From: Labrenzia sp. THAF82 | GTDB taxonomy: Bacteria; Pseudomonadota; Alphaproteobacteria; Rhizobiales; Stappiaceae | DNA length: 64,000 nucleotides | Reading direction: 5' to 3' | Assembly: GCF_009363435.1 (NCBI RefSeq) | Contig: NZ_CP045354.1 | Span: 2,198,501 to 2,262,500, forward strand | Shown: one piece after another, positions 53,345 through 60,769 of the stretch | How the letters are laid out: each line of letters starts with the position of its first letter | How positions within the stretch are numbered: the first letter of the stretch is position 1 | Made by a program: the position numbers and the translations under genes | Notes under the pieces: generated by a model | What the model saw: the letters and a program-made list of their open reading frames with translations, nothing else | What the model was told of the DNA's origin: nothing | The model's database searches: none

Positions 53345-53815
53345 ATGGGTGACATGACTGATGAAGAGCGTGCCTTGAAATGGCCGACGGTGGAGATGCG
53401 GAGGCGGGTTTGCGAAGCGTTTTGCGGGCATCTGGCGGCGGGGTTTTCGATCGAGAGCTTCCCGGACGCCGACCGCAAGACCATTCGCTACTACGCAGAG
53501 CAGTTTCCGGAGGACTTTCCGCCGGAAAAACTGGATGAGGCGGCACGGCGCGGGCTGCTGGAATGGGAAAAGATCGGCAAGGAGGGAGCTCGAGGAGACC
53601 TTGCCAAATTCAATGCCAGCGCCTGGAGCTTCAATATGAAGAACCGGGCCGGTTGGCGGGATCGATCCGAGGTGGAGGCCTGGGGAATTTGGGGCGGGCC
53701 GGAGGAGGCTGGGCAAATCGACAAGTTCAAGCCGCGCAGTTCAGAGGAAATTGCCCTGGGTGTGATGGCGCTTCTAACCGAAAAGGACAGCAGGCGGGAT
53801 GACAACGGCGCTTGA
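53345..53815 (+). CDS. Terminase small subunit-like protein
   Basis: 156 residues, rich in charged residues, helical, with an early helix-turn-helix-like segment (MRRRVCEAFCGHLAAGFSIESFPDADRKTIRYY). It overlaps the terminase large subunit by 17 bases, the usual place for the small subunit that recognises packaging DNA. Family match not certain by eye. ATG 53345 or 53354 are both possible; I give the longer form. Confidence 0.72.
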   Translation: MGDMTDEERALKWPTVEMRRRVCEAFCGHLAAGFSIESFPDADRKTIRYYAEQFPEDFPPEKLDEAARRGLLEWEKIGKEGARGDLAKFNASAWSFNMKNRAGWRDRSEVEAWGIWGGPEEAGQIDKFKPRSSEEIALGVMALLTEKDSRRDDNGA

Positions 53816-55379
53816 TACGCTGATTGACCACATTGACCAGATGGCAGCGAACGACCGCGTTGCCCTGCAAAAACAACTGGATGAAGCGGGTGTTTTGGAC
53901 CAGTTCAAGGTTTGGCGGCCCCAGGCAGGGCCGCAAACGGAGGGCTATTTTTCCGAAGCCGACCTGACGCTTTATGGCGGTGCGGCCGGGGGTGGGAAGA
54001 CGGATCTGATTGCCGGGCTTGCCCTTTTTGCACATCACAAGGCGGCCGTTTTCCGTCAATCGCTGAAGTCGCTCAAAGGTTTGATCGAGCGCATGAATGC
54101 GCTGATGCGGACGTCCGGCATGGGCAAGATATCGGGCAATCCACCGCGCTGGGTCGGGCCGGAGGAACGGATGATTGAATTCGGGCATCTGGGTCTACCG
54201 GGCTCTGAAGAAGATTGGCAGGGGCGGGACCATGATCTGAAAGCCTTTGATGAAGGCGCACAGATGGATCCGCGCAAGATCATCTTCGTTCTTGGGTGGC
54301 TTCGTTCGGCGCGGCCGGGGCAGCGCTGCCGGGGGTTGATCGCCACCAACCCGCCTTTGGGTGGGCAAGGCGACTACCTGATGGAGTGGTTTGCGCCCTG
54401 GCTTGATCCGCTGCATCCGCTTTATGGAACGGTGCAGCCGGGCGCTCTGCTATGGGCGGTCTTTATCGACGATGGCGACGCTGTGCGCACCGTCTGGGTG
54501 GATGGACCGGAGCCGGTCGAGATCGAGGGCGAGGTTCGCACGCCGAAGAGCCGGACGTTCATTCCGGCAAAACGGCAGGACAACCAGTATCTGGGTGAGA
54601 GTTACGATGCCCAGCTTGACCAGATGCCCGAGCCGATGCGCACCGCGCTGAAGACCGGGGACTTTCAGGCCGCGCGCCAGGACCATGACTGGCAGGTGAT
54701 CCCATCGGACTGGGTGGATCTGGCTTTCCAGCGCTATGAAGAGGGTGTGGACGCGGACAAGCCGATGGATGTGCTGGCCGTCGACGTGGCGCAGGGCGGC
54801 AAGGACAAGACGGTGCTGCAGCCGCTCCATGGCAGACGGTTTGGCGAAAGCATCGTGCGCAAAGGCGCCGACACCAAGGACGGATCGGATGTCGGCGCAT
54901 TGATCATCAAGGAACGGCGCGACAATGCGCTGATTGTTGTCGATTGCACCGGCGGCTGGGGCGGGGACACGGTCGGGTTTCTCAGCCGTGAAAACAATAT
55001 CCCGGTCGAAAAATGCGTCTTCTCGGCCCAGTCGGGGGAAACGGCCAAGGACAGCCGCATGCCGTTTTACAACTTGCGTGCTCAGCTCTACTGGCGGCTG
55101 CGGGAGGCCCTGCATCCAAAGAGCGGGGCGGGGCTGGCAATCAAGCGTTCAGCGACCATCAAGGCGCAGCTGACGGCACATCGCTGGAAAATCAGAAACG
55201 GCAAGATCCTGATTGAAAGCAAGGAAGACATCAAAGACCGACTCGGAGCGTCCCCGGACGAGGCCGATGCAATCGTCGAGGCACTTGGATGGAAAGACAA
55301 AGCGGACGTGAAGAAAATCGTACGGCAGCAGAACACCGTCCGCGCCCGCCCGCTGGACGACCCTCTGGACGGCTTCTGA
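53799..55379 (+). CDS. Terminase large subunit
   Basis: 526 residues: ATPase with Walker A GGAAGGGKT at about 60-68, Walker B as LKAFDEGAQ near residue 150, and a C-terminal RNase H-like nuclease (DVLAVDVAQGGKDKT, then DCTGGWGGDT, and late DEADAIVEAL), with acidic residues in the right order. It packages DNA into the procapsid. GC content is high and like the neighbouring phage genes. It belongs to the terminase family of podoviruses and lambda-like transposable phages; the portal below is podovirus-type. Confidence 0.9.
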   Translation: MTTALDTLIDHIDQMAANDRVALQKQLDEAGVLDQFKVWRPQAGPQTEGYFSEADLTLYGGAAGGGKTDLIAGLALFAHHKAAVFRQSLKSLKGLIERMNALMRTSGMGKISGNPPRWVGPEERMIEFGHLGLPGSEEDWQGRDHDLKAFDEGAQMDPRKIIFVLGWLRSARPGQRCRGLIATNPPLGGQGDYLMEWFAPWLDPLHPLYGTVQPGALLWAVFIDDGDAVRTVWVDGPEPVEIEGEVRTPKSRTFIPAKRQDNQYLGESYDAQLDQMPEPMRTALKTGDFQAARQDHDWQVIPSDWVDLAFQRYEEGVDADKPMDVLAVDVAQGGKDKTVLQPLHGRRFGESIVRKGADTKDGSDVGALIIKERRDNALIVVDCTGGWGGDTVGFLSRENNIPVEKCVFSAQSGETAKDSRMPFYNLRAQLYWRLREALHPKSGAGLAIKRSATIKAQLTAHRWKIRNGKILIESKEDIKDRLGASPDEADAIVEALGWKDKADVKKIVRQQNTVRARPLDDPLDGF

Positions 55380-55393
55380 TCAAGGACCTCTGC

Positions 55394-55888
55394 GTGCGTG
55401 ACGCGAGTTTCATCGCGGCCAACATGCGCCCGGAAGACTATCGTGAAATTGCCTGTCTCTGGCAAAACTGGGATACGCGCGCGCTCGGGATCTGCGCGAT
55501 GGAAACCGCGGTGCCCGGTTGGGTCTGGTCCGTGTGGTACCAAGGGCAGCCCGCGGCGGCGTTCGGTTTCAGCCGGGCGTCTGCTTTCGACCCGGATTTC
55601 TGGCAGGCCTGGGCATTCGGCACCGACAGGTTCCGGCGCTGTGTGCCCCTCATGACACGCCATATCCTGAATTTGCGGCCAGAGATCGAAAAGCACTGCC
55701 GGCGGTTGCAGGTGATCAGCTATAAGAACCACGATCTCGCGCATGGCTGGATCGAAGCGCTTGGCGCGGAGCGGGAGGGACTGCTTAGAAGCTATGGGCG
55801 GGGCGGCGAAGACTTTTACATGTACGCCTGGACGAGACGCGGGAAGGACCTTCATGCCGGACCAGCAGGAGGAGTTGCCGTCCGATGA
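55394..55888 (+). CDS. GNAT-like phage protein (internal virion or connector-linked)
   Basis: 164 residues. Start GTG 55394 with AAGGA upstream; longer readings fall inside the terminase gene. The segment PGWVWSVWYQGQPAAAFGFSRA and the late YKNHDLAHGWIEALGAER have the look of a degenerate GNAT fold, as in T7 gp13-like internal virion proteins. A head-related role fits the place after terminase. Catalysis is doubtful. The stop falls inside the next gene by 35 bases. Confidence 0.65.
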   Translation: MRDASFIAANMRPEDYREIACLWQNWDTRALGICAMETAVPGWVWSVWYQGQPAAAFGFSRASAFDPDFWQAWAFGTDRFRRCVPLMTRHILNLRPEIEKHCRRLQVISYKNHDLAHGWIEALGAEREGLLRSYGRGGEDFYMYAWTRRGKDLHAGPAGGVAVR

Positions 55889-56756
55889 CGGGCTCTTGAG
55901 ACAGCTCCTCGATGAGCATGCCCCGCAGTGGAGCGGTCTGAAAGTCCGGCCCGTGGCATCAGGCGGCACGGACAATGCGCTCTACCGGATCGGTGAGGAG
56001 CTGGTGGCGCGGTTGCCGAAGCGCGCGTCTGCTGTTGGTCTTCTGCAAAAGGAAGCCGATTGGCTGCCCCGTTTGTCCGGCCTTGCGCTGAACGTGCCTG
56101 TTGTGCGCTTTCGCAAACGCCCGGGCGATGGCTGCGAACATGGATTTGCAATCTATGACTGGATCGAAGGAGTGCAGGCAACACCTGATGCCCTTGTGGA
56201 TCAGGAGCAGGCGGCACGGGATTTAGCTGTGTTCCTGAAGGGCCTGCAGGGTGTGCCGACTGACGGTGCGCCGCGTGCCGGGGAGAGCAATCATAAACGG
56301 GGCGTCGCCCTGGAAGAGCTGACCGATTTCGTGCAGTCTTGTATAGATATCGTGGCCGATGAGATCGATGCCGGCAAAGCCAGGAGCTTTTGGCAAATGG
56401 CTCTGCAAACCCCGTTTGAGGGACCGGCCAAATGGCTGCACGGTGACCTGAAGGCCGACAACCTGATTGCAAGCGAGGGCAGACTGACGGCTGTCATCGA
56501 CTGGGGGCTGACCGCCGTCGGCGATCCGGCTGCCGATTTTGCCGCAGCTTGGTCGTGGGTACATCCTGCGTCGCGAGAAACCTTCCGGGAAACAGGGGGT
56601 GTTTCGGACACCGACTGGTGCCGGGCCCGTGCCTGGGCTTTGCAAAATGCGGTGATCGCATTGAGTTATTATCGCGGCAGGAGCCATGAGGGTCTCTGCC
56701 GCCAGTCGCGTCAGACGCTCAGCCGGTTGGGGCTGCTTCGTGTTGCTTCCAACTAA
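55854..56756 (+). CDS. Aminoglycoside phosphotransferase-fold kinase, phage cargo
   Basis: 300 residues of the APH/choline kinase fold. Brenner motif WLHGDLKADNLIAS holds the catalytic Asp, and AVIDWGLTAVGDPAADFA the metal-binding Asp. The N-terminal ATP lobe (ASGGTDNALYRIGEELVARL) is present. ATG 55854 follows AAGGA. Substrate may be an antibiotic, a sugar, choline or another small alcohol; nothing decides this. It overlaps the preceding virion-type gene by 35 bases, so it sits in the phage transcript. No homologue is needed for packaging, so it is probably lysogen cargo. Confidence 0.85.
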   Translation: MPDQQEELPSDDGLLRQLLDEHAPQWSGLKVRPVASGGTDNALYRIGEELVARLPKRASAVGLLQKEADWLPRLSGLALNVPVVRFRKRPGDGCEHGFAIYDWIEGVQATPDALVDQEQAARDLAVFLKGLQGVPTDGAPRAGESNHKRGVALEELTDFVQSCIDIVADEIDAGKARSFWQMALQTPFEGPAKWLHGDLKADNLIASEGRLTAVIDWGLTAVGDPAADFAAAWSWVHPASRETFRETGGVSDTDWCRARAWALQNAVIALSYYRGRSHEGLCRQSRQTLSRLGLLRVASN

Positions 56757-56767
56757 ATGTTTCCGGG

Positions 56768-58552
56768 TCAGGCGCTTGCGACGGTCTTGCTGCGGGCTTT
56801 CCGTTTGATGCCTTCCATCTTGCGATGGCTTGCAACGGCCTGCCGCCCGCCCCGGGTGGCGGTATAAAGGTCAAGGGTTTCAAAGTCGCCATGTCCGGCC
56901 GGCGCTATGGCCTGGTCGGTATAGTCGAAGCGTTTGGGGTCCGACCACAGTTTCCTGATGAAACGCAGGTATTGCCAACGCCGGGCAGCCAGAAGTGACA
57001 TGTTGCGGACCGTGCTGAGATAGTATTTCGGATAAAAAACAAGCGGGTTTTCAAGTTTCAGGCCGGGGCGCCGGTCTTTCCGGTATTTCAGCCTGAGGTA
57101 ACCGCCATCGAGAGAAAAGACATTGTGGAGCCGTGATCCGGTTCCATAGATCAGGAGGCGGTTCATGGTGGAGATCTTCTTATTGCTGCCAAGGGCTGCC
57201 GCCCGGCGCAAGATTGTGCGGCAATGTTCAGGTTCATAGAATGAGGCCCAGGCGTCCAGATAGAGCCTGTCCAGCTCTCCGTCCGGAAAATTCGGGTGGC
57301 GAATGACGCTGTGGGTGAGATCGTATTTGTTGAGATCCGGATCAATCCACGTACCAGCGGCAACCGCATTGCGGTGGTCTTCTGAACCGGGCAGGGGAGT
57401 GAGGATCGACAGAGACAGAATGTCGACGGCGAGCTCCCTTTTGATGACGCCGATATCGTTCAGGACGGATTCCCGGGTGTCGTTCGGGAAGCCGATGATG
57501 TACCCGGCAGTCAGAACAACGGGATACTGCTTCCAGGCCAGGAACATGTCCCGGTAGTCGGTGATCTTGTTCTGACGTTTCTTCGATCCGGCAAGGTTGT
57601 CAGGATTGATGTTTTCAAGACCGATAAAGACCTGATCGACCCCGGCGCGCACGCATTTTTCGATGAAGTTCGGGATCTTGTGACAAAGCGTATCCACCTG
57701 AATGATCAGAGTGAATTTCAGGCCGTCCCGCTCCCGCAGATCAATAAGGGTGTCCAGAAAGGCTTCCCAGTTCCGGTTGCGGGCAAAATTGTCATCTGTG
57801 ACGAAGAATTTGGTCACGCCGATCCGGGCATGATCCCGGATGATGGTTTCCAGGTCCCCGGTGGAGCGAAACCGGCTGCCCCGGCCCTGGACATTGATGA
57901 TGCAGCAGAAACTGCATTCAAACGGGCACCCACGGCCCAGGTCAAAACTGCCGTAGCCGAGTGTCGATTTTTCAATCTGCTCCCTTTCAACCACGGGAAC
58001 CGGCATGCCGGGCAAGGAGGGCAGGTCCTTCAGGTGGTCATAGACCGGTTTCAAAGTACCCTGATGGGCATCCTTCAGGATCTGATCGAAGCGGCCGCCT
58101 TCGGCTTCGCCAAGAAAAAAGGTGATGCCAAGTTCAGAGGCCTGCCGCATATCTTCCGGCATATCGGGGAGCATGGCTATCGAACCGGTGATGTGAAACC
58201 CGCCGATGGCAACCGGCATACCCGCTTTGAGGAAGGGCCTGGACAGATCGACTGCCCTCGGGAACTGGTTGCTTTGCACGCCTGTAAAACAAATGAGGGC
58301 CCTGCCGCCGTCTGCACGGATTTCTTCGATGAGCGTGTCCGGACGAATGCGGGTGTTGCCCTCATCAATCATCCGGATGGTGATTTTCACTTCCCGGCCA
58401 AGCACTTGGCGCTTCTTGCAGTCAAGCGCAATTCCATGCAGGCAGGACAAGGAGTTCGCCGGTATCGATGTCTTGTGCCAATGTATCGGATAGCCGTCGT
58501 CGTCATATTTGGTCGGACGGATCAGTATTATATGAAAGCAATTCTTAGTCAT
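56768..58552 (-). CDS. B12-binding-domain radical SAM enzyme, phage cargo
   Basis: 594 residues. N-terminal cobalamin-binding-like domain (about 40-170), then the radical SAM core with [4Fe-4S] ligands Cys209, Cys213 and Cys216 (CPFECSFC), and a long C-terminal part with no known function. Such enzymes do methylations or other hard steps on lipids, cofactors or natural products. The C-terminal end is basic. GGGAGG precedes ATG 58552. It is on the opposite strand to the structural genes and has its own promoter in the 345-base region upstream, typical of a moron inserted in a phage. Confidence 0.88.
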   Translation of the reverse strand: MTKNCFHIILIRPTKYDDDGYPIHWHKTSIPANSLSCLHGIALDCKKRQVLGREVKITIRMIDEGNTRIRPDTLIEEIRADGGRALICFTGVQSNQFPRAVDLSRPFLKAGMPVAIGGFHITGSIAMLPDMPEDMRQASELGITFFLGEAEGGRFDQILKDAHQGTLKPVYDHLKDLPSLPGMPVPVVEREQIEKSTLGYGSFDLGRGCPFECSFCCIINVQGRGSRFRSTGDLETIIRDHARIGVTKFFVTDDNFARNRNWEAFLDTLIDLRERDGLKFTLIIQVDTLCHKIPNFIEKCVRAGVDQVFIGLENINPDNLAGSKKRQNKITDYRDMFLAWKQYPVVLTAGYIIGFPNDTRESVLNDIGVIKRELAVDILSLSILTPLPGSEDHRNAVAAGTWIDPDLNKYDLTHSVIRHPNFPDGELDRLYLDAWASFYEPEHCRTILRRAAALGSNKKISTMNRLLIYGTGSRLHNVFSLDGGYLRLKYRKDRRPGLKLENPLVFYPKYYLSTVRNMSLLAARRWQYLRFIRKLWSDPKRFDYTDQAIAPAGHGDFETLDLYTATRGGRQAVASHRKMEGIKRKARSKTVASA

Positions 58553-58898
58553 GCTGTCCTCCCGGATGGGTTCTTACAGGCCGACTAAATCGAATTTCTG
58601 TGTGAATACGTAAGCAGGCAGTATAGCAGTGAACTCTAGATCCGTAAAATCTGCCGAAGTAGTTCTAGGGAGGGTTCGGCTCGTGCCGCCTTGCTTTGTT
58701 GTCACGGACGGATATCCGGTTTCGCTTAGACGAAGCTTTGCGTGCAAGTCATCTCACTCGGGTTGCATTTTTTCTTGCGTACTCCTGAGGTTGCTTTAGA
58801 ACATTGCGGGAACAAAAACGGGTGCGGCAGATGCCATCTGACCCGGTTTTCGGCCCAGCAAGGGTCAAGCATCCACTTTCGAGCCGCAGAGATAAGCA
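58553..58898. other. Divergent control region with an attenuator-like stem-loop
   Basis: This 346-base region is read outward on both sides (radical SAM gene on minus, small acidic protein on plus). A stem-loop with T-run occupies 58815-58850. Otherwise no gene or repeat was seen. Confidence 0.55.
58815..58850 (+). terminator. Terminator- or attenuator-like stem-loop before the acidic-protein cassette
   Basis: AAAACGGGT (58815-58823) pairs with ACCCGGTTTT (58841-58850) with one bulge. Inside it CAGATG/CATCTG forms a second hairpin. The strand ends in TTTT. As no plus-strand gene lies between 56757 and this point, it may stop read-through or act as a leader for the cassette. Confidence 0.6.
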
Positions 58899-59372
58899 AT
58901 GGCAGATTTTGACGATATTACCGGCTGGCGGGAAGAGCTGGAAGCTTTTAAGGCGACGGATGAAGGGCGGGTCTTTTTTGGCAAATTCGGTTGGGGAAAC
59001 GCAACCAGGCTGACCTTTGAACAGGAGGTGCGTTTCGCGGAAGAGCTTTTCCGGCACGATGAGATTCGTGAGGCGCTGAAAAAGTCCGCCAAATGGGTGA
59101 AGTTTCTGGATGATAATCCCGAATTTGGCCAGGAAGACGAGCGCTTCTGGGACTTGTGCCCGGTTGAAGACAATAAGACTGTCAGTGCATTCAAGCGCTG
59201 GTATGCAATGAAACAAAACATTGCCCTGGGTCCATCAACATTCAGTGCTGGTAAGAGGTTGGCCATTGATTTGGCGAATGGAGACTTGCCGTCTCTCCGC
59301 TCGCCCGAAGCGGAACAGTTCGTGAGAGAGGAATTCTCCTGGATAGTCGGGTTTCCGAAGGAGGCGCAGTGA
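58899..59372 (+). CDS. Small acidic protein, diverged member of the cassette family
   Basis: 157 residues, clearly acidic, no membrane part. The start MADFDDITGWREE matches the other two small proteins (MADIEDITGWRDE), and the end (LPSLRSPEAEQFVREEFSW) matches LPGVQSPETRAFLLKRYAF. The middle has diverged. Size, acidity and repeated copies beside a large possible effector are typical of immunity proteins. This copy could protect against an effector no longer encoded here. Confidence 0.72.
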   Translation: MADFDDITGWREELEAFKATDEGRVFFGKFGWGNATRLTFEQEVRFAEELFRHDEIREALKKSAKWVKFLDDNPEFGQEDERFWDLCPVEDNKTVSAFKRWYAMKQNIALGPSTFSAGKRLAIDLANGDLPSLRSPEAEQFVREEFSWIVGFPKEAQ

Positions 59373-59442
59373 TGGAACGACGGACAATTATCGATGCGTC
59401 GCTATCATCCGGGGAGCCGGAATTGATGGACTGGTAATGCTG

Positions 59443-60089
59443 GATCTTCAGAACAATTCATGAACATTTTGGGTAAGGAATTCGGGACCAAGTAAATGGC
59501 AGATATTGAAGACATTACCGGCTGGCGGGACGAGTATAACGACCTCGAGAGACGCTGGGACGACGAATGGGTGGCCTATCTGGATCAGTTTGTGAACCAG
59601 ATCAGACCTAAGGTGCACGTGTCCCAGGTTCTTCATTTTATAAAAGTTCTTCTTGAAAATGAGGACACACTTGCGGCCATGAAGGAGGTCGCCGAGTGGG
59701 AAAAGCTGATGGATGCGCGCGGTCCGTTTAGAGACGATGCACCTGAAATGGAGCTCTATCCCAAAGACGCCGTTGTGATGATGAACGAGTTTTGGCCCTG
59801 GTTCTGCTTTAAGGCAGGCTATCCTCCCGTTTATGCCGCGTTTGGATTGGCAGGGGTCGATGTGGCGAGTGACATTCTTCGGGGGGATCTTCCCGGGGTT
59901 CAATCTCCCGAAACCAGGGCCTTTTTGCTTAAAAGATATGCATTCATAATCAGGGCTGATGAGGAAGGAGACCTGGTATGAGCCGGAAAAAGGATATCCT
60001 TCTGGACCAGGCGCAGCTTGGCACCATTAACAAATTTGGTGATTTCAAAGCACTGGATGCGATCATCGCGCGGGGCGACAGGTTTTTAC
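59443..60089. repeat. Direct repeat, copy 1 (647 bp)
   Basis: It repeats at 60123-60769 with a constant offset of 680 bases and few changes. It carries an upstream leader, a whole 161-residue protein gene and the first 37 codons of the large PIN-like gene. Confidence 0.88.
59496..59981 (+). CDS. Small acidic protein, immunity-like, copy 1
   Basis: 161 residues, nearly identical to the protein at 60176. It is acidic, probably all-helical and has no export signal. Here the codon before the ATG is a stop (TAA), which settles the start and so also that of copy 2. Its stop overlaps the start of the 39-residue remnant (ATGA). It is read as a spare or retained immunity-like gene after loss of its partner. 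Confidence 0.75.
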   Translation: MADIEDITGWRDEYNDLERRWDDEWVAYLDQFVNQIRPKVHVSQVLHFIKVLLENEDTLAAMKEVAEWEKLMDARGPFRDDAPEMELYPKDAVVMMNEFWPWFCFKAGYPPVYAAFGLAGVDVASDILRGDLPGVQSPETRAFLLKRYAFIIRADEEGDLV

Positions 60090-60097
60090 AGCGATGA
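59978..60097 (+). pseudogene. 39-residue N-terminal remnant of the PIN-like protein
   Basis: ATG 59978 overlaps the stop before it. The first 37 residues match the start of the 750-residue protein at 60658 (MSRKK.. LLDQAQLGT, KFG.FKALDAI.ARGDRFL), then the frame ends QR-stop. The rest of the gene is gone; only about 25 bases separate it from the second repeat. It is what remains after tandem duplication and loss. Confidence 0.82.
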
Positions 60098-60122
60098 TTT
60101 TTGAAGCGGACTTGCAGTGCTT

Positions 60123-60769
60123 GATCTTCGGAACAATTCATGAACATTTTGGGTAAGGAATTCAGGACTAAGCGAATGGCAGATATTGAAGACATTACCG
60201 GCTGGCGGGACGAGTATCGTGACCTTGAGGCACGCTGGGACGACGAATGGGTGGCCTATCTGGATCAGTTTGTGAACCAGATCAGACCTAAGGTGCACGT
60301 GTCCCAGGTTCTTCATTTTATAAAAGTTCTTCTTGAAAATGAGGACACACTTGCGGCGATGAAGGAGGTTGCCGAGTGGGAAAAGCTGATGGATGCGCGC
60401 GGGCCGTTTAGAGATGATGCACCTGAAATGGAGCTCTATCCTAAAGACGCCGTTGTGATGATGAACGAGTTCTGGCCCTGGTTCTGCTTTAAGGCAGGCT
60501 ATCCTCCTGTCTATGCGGCGTTTCGATTGGCTGGAGTCGATGTTGCGAGTGACATTCTTCGAGGGGATCTTCCCGGGGTTCAATCTCCCGAAACCAGAGC
60601 CTTTTTGCTTAAAAGATATGCATTCATACTCAGGGCTGGTGAAGAAGGAGACCTTGCATGAGCCGGAAAAAGGTCGTCCTTCTGGACCAGGCGCAGCTTG
60701 GGACAATTCTCAAATTTGGTGGTTTCAAAGCACTGGATGCGATCGTCGCGCGGGGCGACAGGTTTTTAT
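60123..60769. repeat. Direct repeat, copy 2 (647 bp)
   Basis: Second copy of the repeat at 59443-60089. Beyond its end the full large gene continues. Confidence 0.88.
60176..60661 (+). CDS. Small acidic protein, immunity-like, copy 2
   Basis: 161 residues and nearly the same as copy 1 (differences such as YNDLERRW to YRDLEARW). It is rich in Asp and Glu and starts MADIEDITGW. An upstream in-frame ATG at 60140 is not used in copy 1, where a stop intervenes, so ATG 60176 is the better start. The stop overlaps the large PIN-like gene (ATGA), coupling their translation, as expected for an antidote made before its effector. Confidence 0.78.
   Translation: MADIEDITGWRDEYRDLEARWDDEWVAYLDQFVNQIRPKVHVSQVLHFIKVLLENEDTLAAMKEVAEWEKLMDARGPFRDDAPEMELYPKDAVVMMNEFWPWFCFKAGYPPVYAAFRLAGVDVASDILRGDLPGVQSPETRAFLLKRYAFILRAGEEGDLA

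Noticed and set aside
57680..58588. A 302-codon plus-strand frame over the radical SAM gene
   Set aside because: The minus-strand protein has the CxxxCxxC cluster and full domain order, so the plus frame is a shadow.
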